From contig NZ_WELK01000007.1 of assembly GCF_009799925.1 (NCBI RefSeq), forward strand, positions 18,339-82,338: a DNA stretch of 64,000 bases, read 5' to 3'. Both the position numbers and the translations under genes were made by a program. The DNA is from Pseudomonas sp. R-28-1W-6 (GTDB taxonomy: Bacteria > Pseudomonadota > Gammaproteobacteria > Pseudomonadales > Pseudomonadaceae). Shown one piece after another: positions 56,460 through 64,000 of this stretch (position 1 is its first letter; each line of letters begins with the position of its first letter). Under the pieces are notes generated by a model, which had not been told where the DNA came from, did no database searches, and was given only the letters and a program-made list of their open reading frames with translations.

Positions 56460-56476
56460 TGCACCGTGCTGGTGCA
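56460..56476. promoter_or_regulatory. NtrC-like enhancer upstream of binding protein copy 2
   Basis: TGCACCGTGCTGGTGCA fits TGCAC-N7-GTGCA at every fixed position. Its centre is about 120 bases upstream of the predicted sigma-54 start. Confidence 0.6.
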
Positions 56477-56612
56477 CCGGTAATGCGCCGATACAACTTA
56501 TGCGCGGGGCCGGTCCGGCACTTCATTCGGGGGGCAAGGGTCAAAGCCTGTGGGAGTGATCCCGGGTGCCGATATTCGTCGGCGCCACCCCAGCGGTCGA
56601 AGGAGGCCGCCC

Positions 56613-57125
56613 ATGTCCATTCGAGCAGTCTTGTGTGCAGTTCTCGGCTTGAGTCTCGGCGGTTGCGTCGCCTATGGCGATGAGCGCCCCTATTACCGTC
56701 AGTACGCCCCCTACAGTGGTTACAACGTGCAGCGCTACGAGGTGTACCCGAGTTACCGGGTCTACCGCTATTACGACGATGACCGGCGTTACAGCGACCA
56801 TCACGACCGCTACCAGGAACGCCGCCACTCCCACTATGCCCCCGGTTATGACGGCCGCTATGACTGGCGCAACGACCGCCATCGCTCCGGCGAGCAGCAG
56901 CGCTACCACGAGCAACGCCGGCACAGCGAGCAGCCACGCTATGGCTGGGATCGCCGCGAGGGCAACGATGAGCGGCGCCAGGGCTCCTGGCTGCGCCAGA
57001 GCGACCGGCGCGACGAGGGCCGCCGCTACGAGGGTCGCCACGAGGAACGCCGCCACGAAGGCGAGCGGCGTCAGGAGCGCTCGTCGCACCAGGACGGCCA
57101 GCGCGGCTGGCGTATCGCCAACTGA
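56613..57125 (+). CDS. Arg/Tyr/His-rich lipoprotein of unknown function
   Basis: A 170-residue protein with a lipoprotein signal (MSIRAVLCAVLGLSLGGC, lipobox LGGC with C18). The mature part is extremely rich in Arg, Tyr, His, Asp and Glu and poor in hydrophobic residues, with repeated RRY/RRH patterns (RHEERRHEGERRQ). Such composition suggests a disordered, charged surface or periplasmic protein. The start at 56613 has AGGAGG seven bases upstream. I recognise no family. It is followed by lapG, but a shared function is only a guess. Confidence 0.8.
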   Translation: MSIRAVLCAVLGLSLGGCVAYGDERPYYRQYAPYSGYNVQRYEVYPSYRVYRYYDDDRRYSDHHDRYQERRHSHYAPGYDGRYDWRNDRHRSGEQQRYHEQRRHSEQPRYGWDRREGNDERRQGSWLRQSDRRDEGRRYEGRHEERRHEGERRQERSSHQDGQRGWRIAN

Positions 57126-57252
57126 GGCCCGCGCCGCGCTTTAATGACTGGCCCAGGATGAAGGCCGTTGCGCCGATTCATCTGGCCCGGTCGGGCGGGC
57201 CGAGGATTGTGTTTTCAGCCTGCGCCACTCACCATGACGGCCATTCATCGGT

Positions 57253-57957
57253 TTGGATGTACCGGCTTTGCCGATCGGTCGCCTCGTCTCTTTTCTGCAG
57301 CATCCGGGTAGACCCGCAAAAGTGGTTTTTTTGCTGGTCTGCCTGGCCGTTGCCGGCGTTCTGCAGGCGGGTTGGGACTTCGGCCTGATCAGCGCGCGCG
57401 CGGAGAAACTCTATGGCCCGCTGGGCGAGGGCCGCGCGCGCATCGACGACTGGCAGCGCCTGTTCGAGGCGCAGGCGGGCCAGGCCGAGCTGCAACAGCT
57501 GAAGGCGGTCAACCGGTTCTTCAACCTGCGCCTGCGCTTTCGCGACGACATCCAGCTGTGGCGGGTCAAGGACTACTGGGCCACCCCGGTGGAAGCCCTG
57601 TTCCGCGGCGCCGGCGATTGCGAGGATTTCGCCATCGCCAAGTACTTCAGCCTGCGCCAGCTGGGGGTTCCCAGCCATAAGCTGCGCATCACCTACGTCA
57701 AGGCGTTGCGCCAGAACCAGGCGCACATGGTACTGACCTATTACCCGCAGCCCTCGGCGATACCGCTGGTGCTGGACAACCTGATCGATGCCATCGAGCC
57801 GGCCGACCGCCGGACCGACCTGGTGCCGGTCTATGCCTTCAATGCCGAAGGCTTGTGGCTGCCCGGAGCGGGCGGCGGCAAGCAGGTCGGCGACGCCAAG
57901 CGCCTGTCGCGCTGGCAAGACCTGTTGAAAAAAATGCGTGCCGAGGGATTTCCCTGA
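57253..57957 (+). CDS. lapG: LapG-type periplasmic cysteine protease
   Basis: Bacterial transglutaminase-like cysteine protease (about 234 residues) that cuts the N-terminal region of LapA-type adhesins. An N-terminal helix (VVFLLVCLAVAGVLQAG) acts as signal or anchor. The catalytic triad is C123 in GDCEDF, H158 in QAHMV and D175 in LDNL; the acidic residues around the cysteine match the calcium site of the family. Released or held by LapD, encoded 21 bases downstream. The start is uncertain: TTG at 57253 is the first in frame and GTG at 57322 is an alternative. Confidence 0.92.
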   Translation: MDVPALPIGRLVSFLQHPGRPAKVVFLLVCLAVAGVLQAGWDFGLISARAEKLYGPLGEGRARIDDWQRLFEAQAGQAELQQLKAVNRFFNLRLRFRDDIQLWRVKDYWATPVEALFRGAGDCEDFAIAKYFSLRQLGVPSHKLRITYVKALRQNQAHMVLTYYPQPSAIPLVLDNLIDAIEPADRRTDLVPVYAFNAEGLWLPGAGGGKQVGDAKRLSRWQDLLKKMRAEGFP

Positions 57958-57978
57958 TAGCGGCCGAGGGGTTTATGC

Positions 57979-59910
57979 ATGTCACTGTTCAAACAGCTGT
58001 TCATCGCCATCTGCGTGCTGATGCTGGTGAATTTCGCCGGTAGCTTCCTGGTCAGCGTGGAGGGCTCGCGCGAGCAGCAGGTCAACCAGCTGCGCGCCCA
58101 CGCCCAGGATGCGGCGACGGCACTGGGCCTTTCGCTGAGCCCGCACGTCGACGACGTGCCGATGATGGAACTGATGGTCAGCTCGATCTTCGACAGCGGC
58201 TACTTCCAGAGCATTCGCGTGCTCGACGCCGAGAGCGGCGAGCTGCTGGTCGAGCGCAGTGGCGTGCCGGTCAGCGCCGCCGCCCCGCAGTGGTTCGCCC
58301 GCCTGGTCGACCTGGACGCCGCCAGCGGCGACGCCATCGTCAGCGACGGCTGGCGCCAGGCGGCCCGCGTCGAGGTGGTCAGCCATCCGCTGTTCGCCAT
58401 CGGAAAACTCTGGCAGAGCGCCCTGGGCACCCTGATGTGGCTGGCCCTTAGCAGCCTGCTCTGCGTGGGCCTGGGCGTGCTGTTCCTCAAGCGGCAGCTG
58501 CGCCCGCTGGAATACCTGGTGGAGCAGTCCAATGCCATCGCCCGGCGCGAGTTCCTCAGCCTGCCGGCGCTGCCCAAGACCCCCGAGTTCCGCCGGGTGG
58601 TCAGCGCGATGAACCAGATGGTGGAGAAGCTCAAGGCGCTGTTTGCCGAGGAGGCCGCGCGCAGCGAAAAACTGCGCGCCGACGCCTACGAGGACAGCCT
58701 CACCGGGCTGGCCAACCGCCGTTACTTCGACCTGCAGCTGCAGGGTCGCCTGAGCGGCGAGAATGCCAGCAGCGGCTTCCTGCTGCTGCTGCGGATCAAC
58801 GACTTGGCCGGACTCAACCAGCGCCTGGGTGGCAAGCGCACCGACCTGTTGCTCAAGGCCGTGGCCGAGCAACTGCAGTTGCTTAGCCGGGGCCGCCATG
58901 TGCTGGCGCGCAATCGCGGCGGCGAATTCGCCCTGCTGGCCATCGGCCTGCAACGCGACGAGGCCGAGCAACTGGCCGAGGCGCTGGATCAGGCCCTGAT
59001 CAACCTGCAGCGCAGCGGTATCGTCGATAGCCTGCCGGTGGCGCATATCGGCCTGAGCGCCTTCGCCCCCGGCGCCGAGGCTGTGCGCATCTTCCAGGCT
59101 GCCGACGAAGCGCTGACCCGGGCGGCCAGTCAGCTGGAGCGCAATTGGGCCTGTCATGAGCAGGGGCTGGCGCAGCAGGCCGTCGACGAGCGCCAGGTGT
59201 GGTATCGCCTGCTGGATACGGCGCTCAGCGAGGGCCGCGTGCAGCTGTATGCGCAGCCGGTGGTCGATGCCAACCAGCCCGAACGGGTGCTGCACCACAA
59301 GGTGCTGGCGCGCCTGCTCGACGAACAGGGCAATCTGCTGCCGGCAGGAAGCTTCCTGCCCTGGCTGGAGCGCTTCGGCTGGGCCGCACGCCTGGACATG
59401 GGCATGCTCGACCGGGTGCTGGCGCACCTGCAGGAATGCGCTGGCACTGTGGCGCTGAGCCTGTCCGGCAGTACCCTGCGCGACCCGCAGGCGCTGGCCG
59501 GGCTCTATGAGAAGCTGCGCCAGCACGCCCAGCTGGGCGCGCGCCTGATCATCGAACTGGGTGAAGACCAGCTGCCCGAACAGGATGCGCTCCAGGCCCT
59601 GGCCCAGCGCCTGCACGCGCTGGGGTTCGGCATGGCCCTGCAGCACTTCGGCGGGCGTTTCAGCATGATCGGCAACCTGGCCAAACTGGGCCTCAGCCAC
59701 CTCAAGGTGGATGGCAGCCACATCCGCGCCATCGACCAGGAAAACGACAAGCGCCTGTTCATCGAGGCCATGCAGCGCGCCGCCAACAGCATCGACCTGC
59801 CGTTGATCGCCGAGCGCGTCGAGACGGACGGCGAGTGGCAGGTGCTGCGCTCGATGGGCATTCTGGGCGTGCAGGGGCGCTTGTTCGGCGAGCCGCAACC
59901 CTGGCCGTGA
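57979..59910 (+). CDS. lapD: LapD-type cyclic di-GMP receptor
   Basis: A 643-residue inner-membrane protein. Membrane helices lie near residues 5-25 and 150-170 and enclose a periplasmic LapG-binding domain; then HAMP (RQLRPLEYLVEQ), a degenerate GGDEF domain (RGGEF at 313-317 in place of GGDEF) and a degenerate EAL domain (KVLAR at 441-445 in place of the catalytic EAL). Such domains bind but do not make or degrade c-di-GMP. With c-di-GMP bound, LapD sequesters LapG, so the adhesin stays on the surface. Forms an operon with lapG (21-base gap). Confidence 0.95.
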   Translation: MSLFKQLFIAICVLMLVNFAGSFLVSVEGSREQQVNQLRAHAQDAATALGLSLSPHVDDVPMMELMVSSIFDSGYFQSIRVLDAESGELLVERSGVPVSAAAPQWFARLVDLDAASGDAIVSDGWRQAARVEVVSHPLFAIGKLWQSALGTLMWLALSSLLCVGLGVLFLKRQLRPLEYLVEQSNAIARREFLSLPALPKTPEFRRVVSAMNQMVEKLKALFAEEAARSEKLRADAYEDSLTGLANRRYFDLQLQGRLSGENASSGFLLLLRINDLAGLNQRLGGKRTDLLLKAVAEQLQLLSRGRHVLARNRGGEFALLAIGLQRDEAEQLAEALDQALINLQRSGIVDSLPVAHIGLSAFAPGAEAVRIFQAADEALTRAASQLERNWACHEQGLAQQAVDERQVWYRLLDTALSEGRVQLYAQPVVDANQPERVLHHKVLARLLDEQGNLLPAGSFLPWLERFGWAARLDMGMLDRVLAHLQECAGTVALSLSGSTLRDPQALAGLYEKLRQHAQLGARLIIELGEDQLPEQDALQALAQRLHALGFGMALQHFGGRFSMIGNLAKLGLSHLKVDGSHIRAIDQENDKRLFIEAMQRAANSIDLPLIAERVETDGEWQVLRSMGILGVQGRLFGEPQPWP

Positions 59911-59999
59911 GGGCTGTGCTGCGGGCCTTGTGGCCTTGCGCCTGAGTTGGGCGGGGGTGGCGGCCGGATAGGGTCGCCGTGAACAGAGGGGGCGGCTGG

Positions 60000-60027
60000 G
60001 CGCGGGGGCTGCAGTATGCCCCCGCGC
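60000..60027. terminator. Hairpin between lapD and the convergent small gene
   Basis: CGCGGGGGC (60001-60009) pairs perfectly with GCCCCCGCG (60018-60026), flanked by a further G-C pair. No long T-run is visible on either strand. Confidence 0.6.
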
Positions 60028-60034
60028 GGCCGGG

Positions 60035-60373
60035 CTAGATCAGGCCGGACTCTTCATCGTTGATCAGCCGGTGCAGGCCGCCCAGCGCGTCACGCGCCTT
60101 GCTGCGGCCAACCAGCTTGGCCTGCGCCGCTTCCGGCAGATCGGTGATGCGCAGCACGCCTTTCTGGATCAGCGCGGTGATCAGGTCTTCCAGCACGCGG
60201 ATCATGTCCAGGTCGCTCTGCTGCAGTTGCAGCAGGCTGTTTTCCACGCTCTGGTTGGCAAACCAGGCCTGGGCTTCCTGGCTATCGGCCGCCAGCTCGC
60301 CGTCCATGCCCGCGAATGGCGCAGGCTCCACCCGCTCCAGGTTACCCCAGGCGTCGTGTTTCACATACAGCAT
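60035..60373 (-). CDS. Small conserved-type protein of unknown function
   Basis: A 112-residue acidic protein without signal peptide or membrane segment. It reads MLYVKHDAWGNLERVEP at the start; the middle is helical (LLQLQQSDLDMIRVLEDLITALIQKG). Similar pseudomonad proteins are, as I recall, mislabelled as tryptophan synthase beta-like, which the sequence does not support. The start at 60373 has AAGGAG six bases upstream; the longer frame to 60391 overlaps that site. It lies between lapD and the adhesin gene, on the minus strand. Confidence 0.75.
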   Translation of the reverse strand: MLYVKHDAWGNLERVEPAPFAGMDGELAADSQEAQAWFANQSVENSLLQLQQSDLDMIRVLEDLITALIQKGVLRITDLPEAAQAKLVGRSKARDALGGLHRLINDEESGLI

Positions 60374-60409
60374 CGGCCGCTCCTTACGCATTTGACTGCC
60401 GCGAATCAG

Positions 60410-60431
60410 CCCGCGCCCGGGAGGGCGCGGG
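60410..60431 (-). terminator. Hairpin downstream of the LapA-type adhesin gene
   Basis: CCCGCGCCC (60410-60418) pairs with GGGCGCGGG (60423-60431), loop of four, starting 11 bases after the adhesin stop. The T-run on the minus strand is poor. Confidence 0.55.
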
Positions 60432-60441
60432 GTTCTGCTGA

Positions 60442-63400
60442 TCAGATCGGGTCGGTCTTGACCAGCGGATCGGCGCCGGCGATCAGCGAGTTGACCAGGT
60501 CGGCTTGACTCAGGTTGCCCGGGTTCAGGTTGACGGCGGCACCACCATTCTCCAGCTGGATGCTGGCATCGGCGTTGCTGCCGTCGGCATTTAGCACCCC
60601 GGTGCTGCTGATCAGCAGGGTCGAGGTGGCGGTATCGACTCGCAGATAGTTGAGAATATTGCCATCGTTCTCGCCTTGCAGCAGTTCGTGCAGATCGATG
60701 CGGTCGCCTTCGCCGGCATTGAAGTCCTTGATCACGTCATTGCCGGTATCGCCGGCCTTCCAGATGAACAGGTCGGCTCCGCTCCCGCCCGTCAGCGAGT
60801 CGTTGCCGCTGCCGCCCAGCAGGATGTCGTTGCCGCTGTCGCCAATCAGGCTGTCGTTGCCGATTCCACCGTCCAGCGTGTCGTTGCCCGTGCCGCCAAC
60901 CAGGCTGTCGTTGCCGGCGCCGCCGCTGATGTAGTCATTGCCGGTACCCCCGGTGAGCGTCGAGTCGGCCGAGCCGCCGATAATGGTCTTGGCCGTGCTG
61001 GTGCCGCCATCGCTGACTTCCAGGGTCAAGGTCGGGGCGAAACCGCTGGGCAGCGCCGAGTTGGTGGTCAGGTAGATCTTGTCCGTGCCCACTGTGGTGG
61101 TCGCGGTGTTCAGCAGGGCGGTGTAGGCGCTCAGGTCATAGACCCCCTGGGCGTTGGGCATGATCTCCTGGTAGGTGCCATCGGCATGCGCCACGCTGAG
61201 GGTCGAGCCTGCGGGGAGGTCGCTGAGGGCCAGGCCGGTGAAGGTCTCCGCGGTGCCGACCTTGTCCTGCACCACGGCGTACAGATCCACCGGGTAGCTG
61301 TAGCTGGTCAGGCCGGTCTGGCTGGCGTCCACGGCGATGTACTCGATCTGGAAGCCGTTGTTGGCCTTGTCGTCCTGTGGTCTGGTTCCGGGATTGAAGG
61401 CGTTGGCGGCCCCCAGCCCGATCGACAGGCTGCTCATGTCGGCACTGACCGAGTAGTTCACGTTGGCCGAGGTATTGCCGCCCTGGTTGAACAGGGCGCC
61501 GTCGAGCGTGGCGTTGAGCGTGGCCTTGGTGATGGTGCCGCTGATACCGGTGAGGTCCGCGGACCAGCTGCCGCCTGAGTTGACCGTGGCAGTACGGGTC
61601 ACGGTGCTGGTGACGCCGCTGGCGCTGGCCACTTCCAGCTGCAGTTCCACCTTGAGGTTGGCGGCGGATACCGTGGTCGTGGAGGAGGTACCGATGCTGC
61701 CGCTCAGCGTGCTCTGCCCGACCAGGTCGGCGGCTTCCAGCTTGCTGCTGACCTTGACCACGTCATCGGCGGAGTTCTTCAGCTTCAGCGCCATGTACTG
61801 CATGCCGCTCGGGAAGCTGAAGGTGATGGCCTCGTCGCCCTCGATGCGCTGGGCTTCGGTGCCGTTGTCCCCGCTGCCGTTGACGCCCAGGTCGTTGCCA
61901 CCCGACCAGTTGAAGGTGCCGTTGCCGCCGGTGGAAATGGTCACGCCATTGCCGAAGGTGTAGGTGTTCTTGCCGGTCAGGCCGCCATCGCTGACGAAGC
62001 TGATGGAGTTGATCAGCGGTGCGCCGATGACCAGCGATACATCGCTGCCGGGCACGGCATCGGCCACCGGGTTGACGAGGATGCCGATGCTGTCGCTGTC
62101 GGTCAGGGGGCCGCCGGCGCCGGTATTGCCACCGTCATTGCTGGTCATGCTCAGGGTGACAGTGCCGCTGGCATCGGTTGCCGGGGTAAACACCGGCTGG
62201 CTGGCCGCGTCGGCGAGGTAGGCGTTGATCGCCGCCAGGCTGCCGGTCAGCAGCAGGCTGCCGGTGCCGGAACCAGTGACGTCTACGCCTGCGCTCGAGC
62301 TGGCGCTGAGCAGGCCGCTGCTCACGCTCAGGCTCACCGAGAGGTTGCTGGCGCCGGCATCCACGTCGCTGACAGATAGCCCGCTGAGCTTGAGGGCGAC
62401 GTCTTCGCTGGTGCCGTAGCTGGCCGGCAGCTGGTTGACCGGAGCATCGTTCAGGGCGTTGATCTGGATGGCGATGGTGGCCGGGGTTTGATCCAGGTTG
62501 CCGGCAGCATCGCTGGCGCGGTACTGGAACGCGGTGCTGCCATTCCAGTCGGCGTTCGGCGTGAAGCTCAGGACGGCCTGATCGCCGATGGCGGGAATGG
62601 CCTGGCCAACCTGCACTGCCTGGCCGTTGTAGCTCAGCGTGCCGTTGGCCGGCAGGCTGTCGATGGTGAAGTTGGCAATGCTGCTGTCGGCATCGGTCGC
62701 TTTCAGGGTGATGGCGATGGCGCCGGCATCCTCGTTGGCGGTAACCAGGTCATCCACGGATTCGGGGGCGCCCGTGTCACCGATGGTCAGGCTGGCGGAA
62801 GCCGACTCGCTGTCCGCACCATCCTGGGCCGTCGCCGTCACGGTCAGGCTCAGGTTGCCGACCGGGTTACCTGGGATGGTCATGGTCAGGCCGGTGATGG
62901 TGACTGCCTTTGTAGTGGAATCAACCACCACGTTATAGCTTCCGTTAGTGATCAGCGGCAGCGTCCAGGTACCGTCGGGATTGGCGGTGCCGGCGGACAG
63001 GGTGGCACCGTCGGGGACTGCCACCGTGATGCTGGCAATGGACTCGGAGTGATCGATGTCGCTGGGCGTGGCCGTGATGGTCAGCGGATAGCCGATGCTG
63101 GAGACAAACTCGATCGAGTTGATCAGGTAGTCGTTATCTCCGCCTCCCGGGGCGCTGAACTCGATGCGGCTGATCGCGGCACCGGTGCTGCTGGTCAGTG
63201 TGATGGCCGGATCGATGGCATCGGTCAGGCCGGCGATGGTGCCGCTGCCGATCGGGTTACCGTCGCTGTCGAACAGTTCGTAGGTGGCTCTTTCGCCGGT
63301 ATGCAGCCAGGCGAAGCGCACGGTCGCGTTCGCCACCGGGGCATCGAAGGTCACCGCGATACGCTCGGACTGGCCGCTGGCCTGGCCCAGTTCATTGTCG

Positions 63401-64000
63401 GCGCCGGAGGCCGACCCCGCGACGCCGAAGCCGTTCGGGCTGCCGTTGATGGCAATCACCCCCGCACTGCCATCGAGCTTGACGGCACTGACGCTGAAGC
63501 CTTGGCCGCTGGCCGTGACGTTGGTGGTGCTGATGGTGGTGGTGCTGGTGCTGCCTGCGCCCAGGCTGAGGGTGACGATGGGCGCGTCGGCAACCGGGGC
63601 CACGTCGAAGGTCAGCGTGTTGGACGTGCTGTCGAACAGACCGGCCTGATCGCTGACCGAGAAGGTCAGATTGGCGTAATTGTCACCGCTGGCGTCGGGT
63701 GCCGGCTTGAACGTCAGCTTGTCGAGGTCGGCCAGGGCAATCACCTGGCCCGCGCCGACCGCCGCGCCGTTCAGCTGCAGCGAACCGGCCCCCGGCAGGC
63801 CATCGATGCGCACCGCCTGCAGGCTGTCGGCGCTGTCTATATCGGCAAAGCCGAAGTCGGCGGCGCTGAAGCCGTGGCTGCCGTCTTCGCTGAGGCTGAT
63901 GACGGCATCGGTGCCGGTGGGAGCGTCGTTGACTTGGTTAACGTCGATGCTGACGGTGGCGCTGTCGGTGTCGCCATCGGCGTCCTGGGCGACGTAGTCG
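60442..64000 (-). CDS. LapA-type RTX adhesin, C-terminal part (runs off the window)
   Basis: The last 1186 or so residues of a giant secreted adhesin. The frame stays open to base 64000, so the N-terminus, with any LapG-cut retention module, lies outside. Cadherin/Ig-like repeats dominate (VNDAPTGTDA, PASLTIG-type linkers, ALNDAPVNQLPASYGTSED). Near the C-terminus are about seven RTX nonapeptides (GGTGNDYIS, GGAGNDSLV, GDSGNDILL) that bind calcium, then a type I secretion signal region ending in LVKTDPI. Adjacent lapG and lapD make it the likely substrate of this system. The serine, threonine and aspartate-rich bias is normal for such adhesins. Confidence 0.93.
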   Translation of the reverse strand, partial: DYVAQDADGDTDSATVSIDVNQVNDAPTGTDAVISLSEDGSHGFSAADFGFADIDSADSLQAVRIDGLPGAGSLQLNGAAVGAGQVIALADLDKLTFKPAPDASGDNYANLTFSVSDQAGLFDSTSNTLTFDVAPVADAPIVTLSLGAGSTSTTTISTTNVTASGQGFSVSAVKLDGSAGVIAINGSPNGFGVAGSASGADNELGQASGQSERIAVTFDAPVANATVRFAWLHTGERATYELFDSDGNPIGSGTIAGLTDAIDPAITLTSSTGAAISRIEFSAPGGGDNDYLINSIEFVSSIGYPLTITATPSDIDHSESIASITVAVPDGATLSAGTANPDGTWTLPLITNGSYNVVVDSTTKAVTITGLTMTIPGNPVGNLSLTVTATAQDGADSESASASLTIGDTGAPESVDDLVTANEDAGAIAITLKATDADSSIANFTIDSLPANGTLSYNGQAVQVGQAIPAIGDQAVLSFTPNADWNGSTAFQYRASDAAGNLDQTPATIAIQINALNDAPVNQLPASYGTSEDVALKLSGLSVSDVDAGASNLSVSLSVSSGLLSASSSAGVDVTGSGTGSLLLTGSLAAINAYLADAASQPVFTPATDASGTVTLSMTSNDGGNTGAGGPLTDSDSIGILVNPVADAVPGSDVSLVIGAPLINSISFVSDGGLTGKNTYTFGNGVTISTGGNGTFNWSGGNDLGVNGSGDNGTEAQRIEGDEAITFSFPSGMQYMALKLKNSADDVVKVSSKLEAADLVGQSTLSGSIGTSSTTTVSAANLKVELQLEVASASGVTSTVTRTATVNSGGSWSADLTGISGTITKATLNATLDGALFNQGGNTSANVNYSVSADMSSLSIGLGAANAFNPGTRPQDDKANNGFQIEYIAVDASQTGLTSYSYPVDLYAVVQDKVGTAETFTGLALSDLPAGSTLSVAHADGTYQEIMPNAQGVYDLSAYTALLNTATTTVGTDKIYLTTNSALPSGFAPTLTLEVSDGGTSTAKTIIGGSADSTLTGGTGNDYISGGAGNDSLVGGTGNDTLDGGIGNDSLIGDSGNDILLGGSGNDSLTGGSGADLFIWKAGDTGNDVIKDFNAGEGDRIDLHELLQGENDGNILNYLRVDTATSTLLISSTGVLNADGSNADASIQLENGGAAVNLNPGNLSQADLVNSLIAGADPLVKTDPI

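Noticed and set aside
60770..60960. Regularly spaced repeats near the end of the window (possible CRISPR)
   Set aside because: They are the in-frame RTX nonapeptide codons of the adhesin, not a CRISPR array; no cas genes are present.

Overview
The window is a dense, GC-rich chromosomal segment that reads as a member of Pseudomonas or a very close relative. Evidence for this is a PhaG-type 3-hydroxyacyl transferase, LapA/LapD/LapG adhesion genes, a perfect Anr (FNR-type) box, pseudomonad REP-like palindromes, and a purN-purM / AI-2E permease-hda-DUF2069-wrbA-arsC-yihY block whose order I recall from P. aeruginosa (memory, not checked). No prophage, CRISPR array, rRNA operon or intact transposase was found. 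One tRNA (Gly, CCC) and one MITE-like element are present.

Layout. 1-5.2 kb: gdhA, then the anaerobic class III ribonucleotide reductase (nrdD, nrdG) behind an Anr box. The glycyl-radical loop of NrdD lies on its own 49-codon ORF. 5.5-8.7 kb: an ftrABCD-type ferrous iron uptake operon with a Fur-like box. 8.8-13.2 kb: small unknown gene, hemN, an Xre/RES toxin-antitoxin pair split by a 197-bp MITE, and zapE. 13.2-17.8 kb: noncoding stretch with DnaA-box-like sequences, SEL1 protein, rmuC, MgtC/DUF4010 membrane protein, pirin. 17.9-24.2 kb: hybrid histidine kinase fused to a solute-symporter domain, GNAT, AraC regulator and the AzlCD exporter. 24.2-28.4 kb: TonB-dependent receptor diverging from an MFS-acyltransferase fusion. 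28.7-38.6 kb: housekeeping block (rof, DUF3108, purNM, DUF2066, permease, hda, DUF2069, wrbA, arsC, yihY, protease-family protein, DUF1232). 38.7-44.6 kb: tRNA-Gly, phaG, rsuA, a CWC protein, a diguanylate cyclase and a DUF2157/DUF4824 pair.

44.8-56.5 kb is a complete guanidine-utilisation locus, all on the minus strand: allophanate hydrolase, a urea/guanidine carboxylase, two DUF1989 proteins (carboxyguanidine deiminase type), an ABC importer (ATPase, permease) and two paralogous periplasmic binding proteins. Each binding-protein gene has its own guanidine-I (ykkC) riboswitch. Upstream of each riboswitch I find a sigma-54-like -24/-12 element and, further upstream, an NtrC-like palindrome. 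This suggests a double gate of nitrogen limitation and guanidine presence. A similar NtrC-like palindrome lies upstream of gdhA at the other end of the window.

56.6-64 kb: an Arg/Tyr/His-rich lipoprotein, lapG and lapD (c-di-GMP-gated periplasmic protease control), a small unknown protein, and the C-terminal part of a LapA-type RTX adhesin that runs off the end of the window.

Short palindromic repeats of two families sit between many transcription units, including between genes of the guanidine locus. Assignments come from reading motifs and remembered family features; no database search was possible.
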